DNA of 18,116 bases from an uncultured Flavobacteriaceae bacterium (lineage in GTDB: Bacteria; Bacteroidota; Bacteroidia; Flavobacteriales; Flavobacteriaceae), in contig CALZKX010000037.1 in NCBI GenBank assembly GCA_945788155.1, forward strand, positions 1 through 18,116, written 5' to 3'. Both the position numbers and the translations under genes were made by a program. Shown in pieces: positions 1 to 6,190 of this stretch. The notes below the pieces were generated by a model. The model searched no databases. It was not told the origin of the DNA and was given only the letters and a program-made list of their open reading frames with translations. Positions within the stretch are counted from its first letter, which is position 1. Every line of letters begins with the position of its first letter.

Positions 1-317
1 GGGTAGCACCAGCAAGTGCCGATAAATTAGTAAACCCTATAAAAAGCGACGATGCCAAAGCTATTGCTTCGGGCAAAAAGCTCTACAAGGTAATGTGTTT
101 TGTATGCCACGGAGCCAAAGGCAAAGGAGATGGTATGGCAGGAGCAGGTTTAACACCTAAACCAACAAATTTGACTACTGAAGCATTTCAATCGCAGTCT
201 GATGGAGCTATTTTTTGGAAAATTGCCGAAGGAAGAGCTCCTATGGCTTCATATAAAAATTCAATACCAGAGAAAAAACGCTGGGAAATTATTAACTACA
301 TAAGAACACTTAAGTAA
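1..317 (+). CDS. class I c-type cytochrome, 5' end missing
   Basis: This is the C-terminal 104 residues of a monohaem cytochrome c. The reading frame is open from base 3 back to the window edge, so the gene begins upstream and any signal peptide is not visible. The internal ATG at base 93 lies just before the haem site and cannot be the real start. The haem motif CFVCH sits at visible residues 32-36, preceded by a typical helix (ASGKKLYKV). It is followed by a GKGDG loop, a likely Met axial ligand in the segment APMASY (visible residue 81), and a C-terminal helix ending WEIINYIRTLK, as in small soluble cytochromes. It should carry electrons in the periplasm. The stop TAA shares its last base with the ATG of the next gene, so the two are probably co-transcribed and translationally coupled. 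Confidence 0.88.
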   Translation, partial: VAPASADKLVNPIKSDDAKAIASGKKLYKVMCFVCHGAKGKGDGMAGAGLTPKPTNLTTEAFQSQSDGAIFWKIAEGRAPMASYKNSIPEKKRWEIINYIRTLK

Positions 318-1498
318 TGAAAAAACTAATCATATTAATATTGATAATTGGATTTGGTCATACAATTTATGGTCAAAATTACAATGACTTTGATACTGAC
401 AGTACTAAAACAGAAGCATTTAAACCAAGTAAATCACAATTCATGATAAGGGGTTATGGACATACTGGATTAAACTCGGTAACTAGCGATGGTGAAACCG
501 AATCGTCTTACGTAGGGTCTGCATTCGCACCCATCTTTTTATTTAAACACTCCGATAGGCTACTTTTCGAGGCAGAGCTAGAGTTTGTTTTAGAAGGTAA
601 CGAACTAGAAGTTGGTCTGGAATATGCTAATGTAATGTACGTTCTTAATAAAAACATGACTGTACGAGCTGGTAAATTCTTGCTGCCATTTGGCACATTT
701 ATGGAACGATTACACCCAGCTTGGATTAACAGGCTTCCAACAAAACCTTTAGGGTTTGGTCATGATGGTATTGCGCCTTCATCTGGTATTGGTGTAGAAT
801 TAAGAGGTGCTTTTGACCTTGGAGGACCAAAATTGAATTACTCAGTATATTCAACCAATGGCCCACGAATAAAAGATGGTAGTGTAGAGCCTGAAGAAGC
901 AGGTATGCTCCAGTTTCAAAATTATGAAGACAACAACAATAGTAAAGCATTTGGAGGACGAATTGGATTATTGCCTTTTGCAGATTCTTCAACTGAAATA
1001 GGCTTTTCAACATATTCAACAAATAAAGTTGGAGCTACAGATTCACAATACGAAAATGTAGGCGCATTTCTTTATGCCTTCGATTTTGCTTTTGTAAAAC
1101 AGTTTTCAGGGTTCGGAGTTATTGACATTAAAGGCCAGTATAATAACTCAAAAGTAGATGATGCTACTTATACCGAACTAGATGAGTTTGGTAATCCAGA
1201 AGAATATACTTTTAATAATGAAAGTAATTCATTTTATACACAATTAAGCTATCGCCCAACAACATCTGAGAGTGACTTTATGAAAAAATTGGAGTTTGTA
1301 GGAAGATACTCAAACTATAATGCGCCTGCTGATGCAGAATGGTCGGGAGAATCTGAGCAATATGCCTTTGGATTAAATTATTGGTTGACATGGAGATCTG
1401 TTATAAAAGTTGCTTACCAGACAACCGACTCTGTTGGTGGTCATGATGGAGGTGGTACAGCCAATGGCTTCTTTGTGCACTGGGCTATAGGATTTTAA
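317..1498 (+). CDS. porin-like outer-membrane beta-barrel protein
   Basis: This is a 393-residue exported protein. A signal peptide covers about residues 1-19 with a cleavage site before QNYND. The mature part shows alternating hydrophobic/polar strands, many aromatic residues and acidic loops, and it ends in Phe (HWAIGF), the classic C-terminal signature of barrels inserted by the BAM complex. A central conserved-looking block (RAGKFLLPFGTF, then GFGHDGIAPSSGIG) resembles the phosphate-selective porin O/P type fold, but I cannot name the substrate. Its start overlaps the stop of the upstream cytochrome, and a haem lipoprotein follows after 22 bp, so it appears to belong to a respiratory or periplasmic redox unit. 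A plain nutrient porin is equally possible. Confidence 0.75.
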   Translation: MKKLIILILIIGFGHTIYGQNYNDFDTDSTKTEAFKPSKSQFMIRGYGHTGLNSVTSDGETESSYVGSAFAPIFLFKHSDRLLFEAELEFVLEGNELEVGLEYANVMYVLNKNMTVRAGKFLLPFGTFMERLHPAWINRLPTKPLGFGHDGIAPSSGIGVELRGAFDLGGPKLNYSVYSTNGPRIKDGSVEPEEAGMLQFQNYEDNNNSKAFGGRIGLLPFADSSTEIGFSTYSTNKVGATDSQYENVGAFLYAFDFAFVKQFSGFGVIDIKGQYNNSKVDDATYTELDEFGNPEEYTFNNESNSFYTQLSYRPTTSESDFMKKLEFVGRYSNYNAPADAEWSGESEQYAFGLNYWLTWRSVIKVAYQTTDSVGGHDGGGTANGFFVHWAIGF

Positions 1499-1520
1499 TA
1501 ACTTTATAAACATAATAATT

Positions 1521-1823
1521 ATGAAAACAATACATAAAATACTAATAAAGGGTGCAACCCTAATTGCCGTAGTAGCAATAGTAGTAAGCTGTTCTTCAAC
1601 AAAAGACACATATGTTAATGCAACAGATGTTGAAGAATTCAAAATGGAAAAATCTGGTGCTCAAATGTGGGGCGAAGCATGTAATAGGTGTCATTTAGCA
1701 CCTTCACCAGCCGATTATAATGACACCGACTGGGAGACCATAGGTTTGCATATGCGAATTCGCGCAAATTTAACAGAAAAGGAAATCACAAAAATTGAGG
1801 CCTTTCTAAAATCTGCCAATTAA
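1521..1823 (+). CDS. small haem-c-binding lipoprotein
   Basis: This 100-residue protein has a hydrophobic signal peptide ending in the lipobox IVVSC, with the lipidated Cys at residue 24. The mature domain is only about 75 residues and contains one haem attachment site, CNRCH (residues 54-58). Met78 in the segment GLHMRIRANLT is a plausible sixth ligand. A C-terminal helix (EKEITKIEAFLKSAN) completes a minimal cytochrome fold. It should be anchored to a membrane facing the periplasm and pass electrons between other carriers. It is short even for a monohaem cytochrome, and identification rests on CxxCH plus the lipobox. It is the last gene before a terminator-like hairpin, so it probably ends the transcription unit that begins upstream of the window. 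Confidence 0.78.
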   Translation: MKTIHKILIKGATLIAVVAIVVSCSSTKDTYVNATDVEEFKMEKSGAQMWGEACNRCHLAPSPADYNDTDWETIGLHMRIRANLTEKEITKIEAFLKSAN

Positions 1824-1834
1824 TAGCTAAACAC

Positions 1835-1890
1835 GTACATTCCTTGTTTCTCTCTATCACTGAGGTTTACAGGGAATGTACTTGCTTTTT
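1835..1890 (+). terminator. terminator-like hairpin after the cytochrome/porin unit
   Basis: Bases 1835-1847 can pair with 1869-1881 to give a 13-bp stem containing one G-U wobble, closed by a 21-nt loop. The outer nine pairs (GTACATTCC with GGAATGTAC) are perfect Watson-Crick. A run of five T (1886-1890) follows four bases after the stem. The location between two gene groups fits a Rho-independent terminator. The loop is larger and the stem less GC-rich than ideal, so the dyad could instead be an operator for the downstream metal genes. Confidence 0.5.
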
Positions 1891-1928
1891 GAGTACAAAA
1901 AATTAATAACTCAATAAAACAAGAAATC

Positions 1929-2408
1929 ATGAAAACACTAGTAATTATTTTTTTAGTAATTGGGCTTACTACACTTAACAGTTGTAAGCAAGAAACTGAT
2001 GTACAAACAATCCTTCAGAATTCAGAAACGAGGAGTGAGATTATTAAATCCATTACAGAGAACCATGATTTTATGACAGAATTTATGGAAAGTATGCAGG
2101 ACAACAATCATACTATGCAAATGATGGAGGGAAATAAAAAAATGATGAGCAATATGATGAAAGGTCAAGGAATGGAAATGATGATGAAAGACAGTACGAT
2201 GATGAAGAATATGATGAAAGGAATGATGAAAGATGGCAACATGATGGGCAATATGATGCAAATGATGCATAAAAAAGGCATGATGAGCGAAGAGTGTATG
2301 CAATCCTGTATGAAAATGATGGGTGATAAAGGAATGAGTATGAACAAAATGGATATGATGAACAAAACAGGCGAAACAACCGAAGAAGATCATACCGAGC
2401 ATCACTAA
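1929..2408 (+). CDS. methionine-rich putative copper-binding lipoprotein
   Basis: This is a 159-residue lipoprotein with a short signal peptide and lipobox LNSC (Cys19). After a roughly 35-residue linker the protein is dominated by MM pairs spaced by two to five residues (MMKG, MMKD, NMMK). About 38 of 159 residues are Met. Two Cys occur in EECMQSC, and the tail is His-containing (TEEDHTEHH). Met-rich segments of this kind bind Cu(I) or Ag(I) through thioethers in periplasmic copper proteins, so a copper-scavenging or storage role outside the inner membrane is likely. That role is inferred from composition, as no named family is certain. Its neighbours are a His-rich membrane protein and an HMA chaperone, which supports the metal interpretation. 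The long open frame on the opposite strand is a by-product of the ATG repeats. Confidence 0.72.
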   Translation: MKTLVIIFLVIGLTTLNSCKQETDVQTILQNSETRSEIIKSITENHDFMTEFMESMQDNNHTMQMMEGNKKMMSNMMKGQGMEMMMKDSTMMKNMMKGMMKDGNMMGNMMQMMHKKGMMSEECMQSCMKMMGDKGMSMNKMDMMNKTGETTEEDHTEHH

Positions 2409-2435
2409 TCTTTTAACAACAAAAAATATAAAACA

Positions 2436-2702
2436 ATGAAAAAAAATCACTGGATATGGATGGTTATTGGTTGTGGGTTGCCACTCCTACTCATATTTTT
2501 TGCACCAGCATTAGGTATCACAGGTTATAATGGGCTTTTTGCCTTTATAATCTTAATGTTCGCAATCCACCTATTTATGCCACACGGCTCTCATGGCCAT
2601 GGAGGACATAATCATTCATCAGGTAAACATAATAATCATGAAGATGGTGAAGAAACACATTCCAGTAAAACAAAAAAAGAACACGAAGGGCATCATCATT
2701 AA
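2436..2702 (+). CDS. small membrane protein with histidine-rich tail (DUF2933-like)
   Basis: This 88-residue protein has two closely spaced hydrophobic segments, about residues 7-27 and 33-48, followed by a hydrophilic tail. The tail holds twelve His in about 40 residues (HGSHGHGGHNH, then EHEGHHH). The overall plan, hydrophobic hairpin plus HGxHGHGGH, resembles the small DUF2933-type proteins that accompany copper and heavy-metal resistance genes. The family call is from memory of the pattern, not a search. The tail should bind Cu(II), Zn or Ni loosely and may hand metal to partners. It lies 27 bp after the Met-rich lipoprotein and 9 bp before the HMA chaperone, so the three are almost certainly one transcript. 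Confidence 0.65.
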   Translation: MKKNHWIWMVIGCGLPLLLIFFAPALGITGYNGLFAFIILMFAIHLFMPHGSHGHGGHNHSSGKHNNHEDGEETHSSKTKKEHEGHHH

Positions 2703-2711
2703 AAAAATGTT

Positions 2712-2927
2712 ATGAAGCAAAAATTTCAAATAAGCGGTATTAGCTGTGGTGGATGTGCTACAAGGGTCAAGAAGACATTGGAAAAACACCCAAACATCGA
2801 AAAAGCAGAAATATTATCGACACCTAAAGGGGCTACACTCATCACCATGAACGAAAACCTTTCAATTGATAAATTACAAAAACAGCTCAGCAAACTTAAC
2901 GGATACACAATTACAAAATTGAATTAA
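2712..2927 (+). CDS. HMA-domain metallochaperone (CopZ-like)
   Basis: This 71-residue protein is a single heavy-metal-associated domain. The metal loop GISCGGCATRV carries the CxxC pair at Cys12 and Cys15. The rest follows the babbabb pattern of CopZ and Atx1 proteins, with helix 1 (RVKKTLEKHPNI), strand KAEILSTPKGATLITM and helix 2 (SIDKLQKQLSKL). It has no signal peptide, so it should be cytosolic and deliver Cu(I) to a P-type ATPase or regulator. The usual Met before the loop (MxCxxC) is replaced by Ile-Ser, which occurs in some members and leaves metal specificity open. No partner ATPase is in the window. Confidence 0.85.
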   Translation: MKQKFQISGISCGGCATRVKKTLEKHPNIEKAEILSTPKGATLITMNENLSIDKLQKQLSKLNGYTITKLN

Positions 2928-2949
2928 TAACAACTAAAAAATAAACATT

Positions 2950-3168
2950 ATGCACTTTTACGACGGACATTTTGGAGGTATGCACCTAATATGGTGGATT
3001 ATATGGTTGGTATTCATAGTCTGGATATTCTTTATCCCTACAGATATCCCTTATCAAAAAACAAAGAAGGACAGCCCACTGGAAATTTTAAAAAAGCGTT
3101 TCGCTAAAGGCGAAATAACCAAGGAAGAATTTGAGGAATCAAAAAAGATTTTAAACTCAGACAATTAA
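2950..3168 (+). CDS. SHOCT-domain small membrane protein
   Basis: This 72-residue protein has one strongly hydrophobic, Trp-rich segment (about residues 12-30) and a C-terminal SHOCT domain (about 42-69). The domain is recognisable from the series LEILKKRFAKGEITKEEFEESKK. SHOCT units are short helical pairs found at the ends of many unrelated proteins and are thought to mediate oligomerisation. Small one-helix SHOCT proteins are common beside copper and heavy-metal genes. The N-terminus contains several His and Met (MHFYDGHFGGMH) that could touch metal. The ATG at 2950 is preceded by an AT-rich leader typical of this window. Confidence 0.75.
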   Translation: MHFYDGHFGGMHLIWWIIWLVFIVWIFFIPTDIPYQKTKKDSPLEILKKRFAKGEITKEEFEESKKILNSDN

Positions 3169-3184
3169 TTTAAAACTAGAAATC

Positions 3185-3460
3185 ATGAATCGATTAAACG
3201 TAAAAAAACTAGGGTTTGCTTTTGGTTTAACAGGTGCCTTAATTTATCTAGGCTGTATGATAGTAATGATGACAGCAGGACAAGAAGGAACGGTTACATT
3301 TTTCAATAGCCTCATACATGGCTTAGATACAACAAGCATCATCAGGATGGATGTCCCTTTATGGGAAGCTGGTTTAGGAATAATACAAACATTTATTTTG
3401 GGATGGCTTATTGGTGCTTGTATTGGAGCTTTTTACAACGCTCAAATCAAAACCAGATAA
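3185..3460 (+). CDS. DUF5676-like small integral membrane protein
   Basis: This 91-residue protein has two transmembrane segments, about residues 9-31 and 61-83, joined by a loop (NSLIHGLDTTSIIRMDV) that I recognise as typical of the DUF5676 membrane family. The function of that family is not known. It is the fifth and last gene of the small metal-associated group and is followed by the first sizeable intergenic region. The short spacing after the SHOCT gene (16 bp) indicates a shared transcript. Family assignment is by pattern recognition only. Confidence 0.68.
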   Translation: MNRLNVKKLGFAFGLTGALIYLGCMIVMMTAGQEGTVTFFNSLIHGLDTTSIIRMDVPLWEAGLGIIQTFILGWLIGACIGAFYNAQIKTR

Positions 3461-3482
3461 AAACCCCTAGACGAACTTAAGA

Positions 3483-3559
3483 CTTGTTTGGCAAGAACAA
3501 GCATCATATTCCAGTACCTTTGCTTACGTATTGAGCAAAGTATCAAACAACTGTTTGGC
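3483..3559 (+). repeat. three dyads and an 8-bp direct repeat in the intergenic region
   Basis: Three inverted repeats lie close together: CTTGTT/AACAAG (3483-3488 with 3496-3501), CTTTGCT/AGCAAAG (3518-3524 with 3534-3540) and CAAACA/TGTTTG (3544-3549 with 3552-3557). The octamer TGTTTGGC occurs at 3485-3492 and again at 3552-3559. None is followed by a T-run, so a simple terminator is unlikely. Operator sites or a structured 5' leader for the gene at 3641 are the better readings. The rest of this gap to 3640 is AT-rich without further structure that I can see. Confidence 0.5.
3487..3522 (+). promoter_or_regulatory. candidate Bacteroidota-type promoter
   Basis: A perfect match to the Bacteroidota primary-sigma -7 element TAnnTTTG is present at 3515-3522 (TACCTTTG), with a TTTG element upstream at 3487-3490. 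The 24-bp spacer is a few bases longer than the usual range, which lowers confidence. Transcription would begin near 3528-3530, leaving a leader of about 110 nt before the start codon at 3641. The -7 element overlaps the left arm of the second dyad, so a factor or structure at that dyad could affect initiation. Confidence 0.4.
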
Positions 3560-3640
3560 TACCAAAAAGACCTGTTTAATTTTAACATAATTATACAAAT
3601 TAATTATAGGTAGTATTCAAAAGTCTAAGTAAATTTAACT

Positions 3641-4423
3641 ATGAAAAAGACAAAAACAGTTTTTACCCAAGTAATATTGGTAGCAGGAATTTTCTATTTT
3701 TTGGTACACCCTTTTACAATGGTACTATACTGGTTTGAATACAGTAATACACCCTTTTCAACATCACTTTTCTTTGAAAACTTAGGCACAAGGTTAATGG
3801 AGTCCTTTAGTTTTAACATGAAGGGCATGAGTGGTTTATTGACACTTCTTGGAGCTGTTCTGGGTTTGGTTTCCGGCTTTGCTTGGATTCAACTTAAAAA
3901 AAAAGACAGCCTAATCAACACACAACAGCGTTTGTTGTTAAGGGACATTGCCAAAATCATCTCTGATGGCGAAGATGAATTTGTGGAATTCAAATCCTCT
4001 ATCCGCTACGACTATTTTAAAAAAACCACTAACCGTGAACTTGAATTGGTTATTGCTAAAACCATTGTAGGTTTTATGAACGCCAAAGGTGGGAGATTGA
4101 TTCTTGGAGTTGATGATGATGGTCAAATATTGGGTCTCGAAAAAGATTTTAAGACCTTAAAACACAAAAACAAAGATGGCTATGAGCGTGAGATATTCCG
4201 AATAATATCGGTATATTTAGGTCATAAGGCCTGTTTTAGTAACCATGTTTCCTTTTATACCATCAATGAGAAGGAAGTATGTGTTGTTGACATTGAAGCA
4301 TCAAACGAACCCGTTTATGTAAACGATGGTACAAACACCACCTTTTACGTACGCACAGGCAACGCCACATACCCTTTAACTGTAAAAGAAACGGTAGATT
4401 ATTTAAAAACTCAAAAAACTTAA
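3641..4423 (+). CDS. membrane-anchored AlbA_2 (Schlafen-type) domain protein
   Basis: This 260-residue protein has two predicted transmembrane helices (about 8-30 and 62-84), then a cytoplasmic AlbA_2/Schlafen-like domain (about 108-240). The domain is recognised by the start DEFVEFKSS (E116, K118), the long helix leading to FMNAKGGRLILGV (145-157), the turn DDDGQILGL, and the late segment TTFYVRTGNATYPL. AlbA_2 domains occur in predicted transcriptional regulators and ATP-binding proteins, and related Schlafen domains in eukaryotes cut RNA. Which activity applies here is unknown. Anchoring such a domain in the membrane is less common than fusing it to a winged helix, and no DNA-binding domain follows. 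It probably heads the transcript starting in the preceding gap and lies 6 bp before the next gene. Confidence 0.78.
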   Translation: MKKTKTVFTQVILVAGIFYFLVHPFTMVLYWFEYSNTPFSTSLFFENLGTRLMESFSFNMKGMSGLLTLLGAVLGLVSGFAWIQLKKKDSLINTQQRLLLRDIAKIISDGEDEFVEFKSSIRYDYFKKTTNRELELVIAKTIVGFMNAKGGRLILGVDDDGQILGLEKDFKTLKHKNKDGYEREIFRIISVYLGHKACFSNHVSFYTINEKEVCVVDIEASNEPVYVNDGTNTTFYVRTGNATYPLTVKETVDYLKTQKT

Positions 4424-4429
4424 AACACT

Positions 4430-5134
4430 ATGCAATACGTCTGGTTTATTTGGTCGCTAATTATATTAGCACTTTGGGCATTAATCTATGTGTCCAATAA
4501 AGGAGTAAGAAAAGAAATGCTCAAAATGAGCCTAATTACTATGCCTTTTGGCTTAACGGAACCCTTGTTCGTTCCAGAATATTGGTTTCCACCATCGTTA
4601 TTCGATTTGGCAATAAAAACAGGATTTGACATTGAAAGCATAATTTTCTCTTTCGCCATAGGCGGAATTGGCACAGTACTCTACAACCTCATTTTTAAAC
4701 GAAGCCTTGCCGAAATACCACATAACGAACGAAAGCACAACAGACATCGGTTACATAATTACATTCTTTTCGTGCCAGCAATAGTATTCCTTATCCTAGC
4801 ACTATTCACATCACTAAATCATATATATTGTGGTACTATCGCCATGTTTATTGGTGGATTGGCAACCCTTTATTGTCGCCCAGATTTAAAAGGAAAAATA
4901 TGGGTTGGAGGCATCTTGTTTACGGTATTGTACTTTATCTATTTTGGAAGCATCCTTCCGCTCTATCCACAATATGTAGAGCTATACTGGAACCTGGACA
5001 ACCTTACCCATATACTTATATTTGGTATTCCTATTGAAGAATTGATTTTTGCTTTCACTTTTGGGATGTACTGGTCTGGAATATACGAACACATTTATTG
5101 GCGAAAACTTATAAAATCTGAAAATAAATCATAA
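4430..5134 (+). CDS. lycopene-cyclase-domain integral membrane protein
   Basis: This 234-residue protein has about six to seven transmembrane helices. It shows a two-repeat layout like the heterodimeric-type (CrtYc/CrtYd) lycopene cyclases. The second repeat carries the family's acidic motif PIEE (201-204) inside IFGIPIEELIFAFTFG. The first repeat has a degenerate version, FDIES (66-70). The conserved PLFVPEYWFPPSLF block supports membership of a Bacteroidota branch annotated only as lycopene cyclase domain-containing. With one motif altered and no carotenoid genes (crtB, crtI) in the window, actual cyclase activity is doubtful. It sits 6 bp after the AlbA_2 gene, so the two probably work together. 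Confidence 0.62.
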   Translation: MQYVWFIWSLIILALWALIYVSNKGVRKEMLKMSLITMPFGLTEPLFVPEYWFPPSLFDLAIKTGFDIESIIFSFAIGGIGTVLYNLIFKRSLAEIPHNERKHNRHRLHNYILFVPAIVFLILALFTSLNHIYCGTIAMFIGGLATLYCRPDLKGKIWVGGILFTVLYFIYFGSILPLYPQYVELYWNLDNLTHILIFGIPIEELIFAFTFGMYWSGIYEHIYWRKLIKSENKS

Positions 5135-5153
5135 TTAATAAATAACAACAAAA

Positions 5154-5672
5154 ATGAAAAACACATATCAAAATCAAAACAATAATCGCAGTCAAGTTAT
5201 TTCGGTAAAAACATCCAATACAGCTTATAGACTACTAATAAGCCTTTTAACTTTGTCCTTACTATCACTTCTGTTTTTTTCTTGTTCTAATAAGAAAAAA
5301 GAAACTGTAGAAACTAGCACAGCAAAGGTATCTACTGAAGCATCACCAAACGCTCAAGATGCTTTAGCTTCAGTTAAAAAATTCGAAATCGTTCCAAACG
5401 TAAAAGTATGTATGGTGAACGATATGTTTATGGGTATTGATCAAATTCTTGTAGAAGTAAACGGACTTAATTACTATGGTTGCTGTGAAGGCTGTGTCGA
5501 AAAGCTACAAGAAAATATAGATGATGTCCGTTTTGGAAGCAATCCTCTAATAGACAAAAAAGTAGATAAAGCCTCCGCAATTATAGTTCACGATAAGAGT
5601 ACTGGAGGTGTCTTCTATTTCGAAACAAATAAAGATGCTCAAGCATTTATAGACGAGAGTAAAACAAAGTAA
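5154..5672 (+). CDS. lipoprotein with TRASH-like cysteine motif
   Basis: This 172-residue protein has an N-terminal hydrophilic stretch of about 24 residues, then a hydrophobic segment ending in lipobox LFFSC (Cys44). A low-complexity Ser/Thr/Ala linker follows, then a compact domain. The domain holds Cys86 (VKVCMVND), Cys110-Cys111 and Cys114 (YYGCCEGC), giving a C-x23-C-x3-C spacing close to TRASH or MlpB/YHS-like metal-binding domains. It should bind a soft metal, perhaps copper or mercury, outside the inner membrane. The extension before the signal segment is unusually long for a lipoprotein, but no other in-frame ATG lies upstream of the lipobox, so I keep this start. It belongs thematically with the metal genes at 1929-3460. 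Confidence 0.65.
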   Translation: MKNTYQNQNNNRSQVISVKTSNTAYRLLISLLTLSLLSLLFFSCSNKKKETVETSTAKVSTEASPNAQDALASVKKFEIVPNVKVCMVNDMFMGIDQILVEVNGLNYYGCCEGCVEKLQENIDDVRFGSNPLIDKKVDKASAIIVHDKSTGGVFYFETNKDAQAFIDESKTK

Positions 5673-5698
5673 ACCTTAATAAATTAAAACTATAAATC

Positions 5699-6160
5699 AT
5701 GAAGGTAGTATTGGCGATAGACGGTTCAGATTTTAGCAAAATAGCCATTAAAGCATTAACAAAAATGCCTTTACCTAACAATACAGAAATCTGTGTTATA
5801 AATGTTTATGAATATCCTGTTATGATGACCTCAGGGCTGTTAACATTAGAAGGCTCAATTGGCAACTTTTATCAGGAATTAATAGCCAATACAGAAAAAT
5901 TAGGAAACACTACTGTTTCCAATGCAGCTAAAACCTTAAAAAGTAAAAACAATACACTTAACATTACCACTAGTGTTATTAGTGGCAATCCAAAAAAGGA
6001 AATTTTAGAAAAAGCTAAAGTTTTTAATGCCGATTTAATAGTGATAGGATCACAAGGTCATGGAGCATTGTCGCGTTTTTTACTTGGCTCTGTTTCACAA
6101 TATATAGCCTCACATGCTAACTGTTCAGTGTTAATTGCACGAGACAAAGATGAGAAATAA
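5699..6160 (+). CDS. universal stress protein, single UspA domain
   Basis: This 153-residue protein is a complete UspA domain. Strand 1 ends in the nucleotide-contacting Asp8 (VVLAIDGSD). The ATP-binding signature G-2x-G-9x-G-S is intact at residues 117-131 (GSQGHG, then LLGSVS), so it is probably an ATP-binding Usp. There is no signal peptide, so it acts in the cytoplasm. Usp proteins of this type are induced by starvation, low oxygen or respiratory inhibition. It is followed 30 bp later by type II NADH dehydrogenase, which fits a role in respiratory stress. Confidence 0.93.
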   Translation: MKVVLAIDGSDFSKIAIKALTKMPLPNNTEICVINVYEYPVMMTSGLLTLEGSIGNFYQELIANTEKLGNTTVSNAAKTLKSKNNTLNITTSVISGNPKKEILEKAKVFNADLIVIGSQGHGALSRFLLGSVSQYIASHANCSVLIARDKDEK

Positions 6161-6190
6161 CCTGTTGTTAAAACTAATTATATAAAAACT

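Noticed and set aside
93..95. ATG as start of the first cytochrome
   Set aside because: It falls directly at the haem motif and would remove the N-terminal helix. The frame is open to the window edge.
1..1823. A porin-cytochrome extracellular electron conduit
   Set aside because: Known conduits need multihaem cytochromes inside the barrel. Only monohaem proteins are visible here, so the claim is not supported.
1851..1863. A 13-base match to one half of the Tn10 tet operator (TCTCTATCACTGA)
   Set aside because: Only about two thirds of the operator is present, the symmetric half is missing, and there is no tetR or tetA nearby. It lies in the loop of the hairpin and is probably chance.
2022..2450. 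A 142-codon open frame on the minus strand rich in His and Phe
   Set aside because: It is the reverse complement of the ATG-repeat Met-rich gene (CAT codes His), lacks a leader, and conflicts with a convincing lipoprotein gene.
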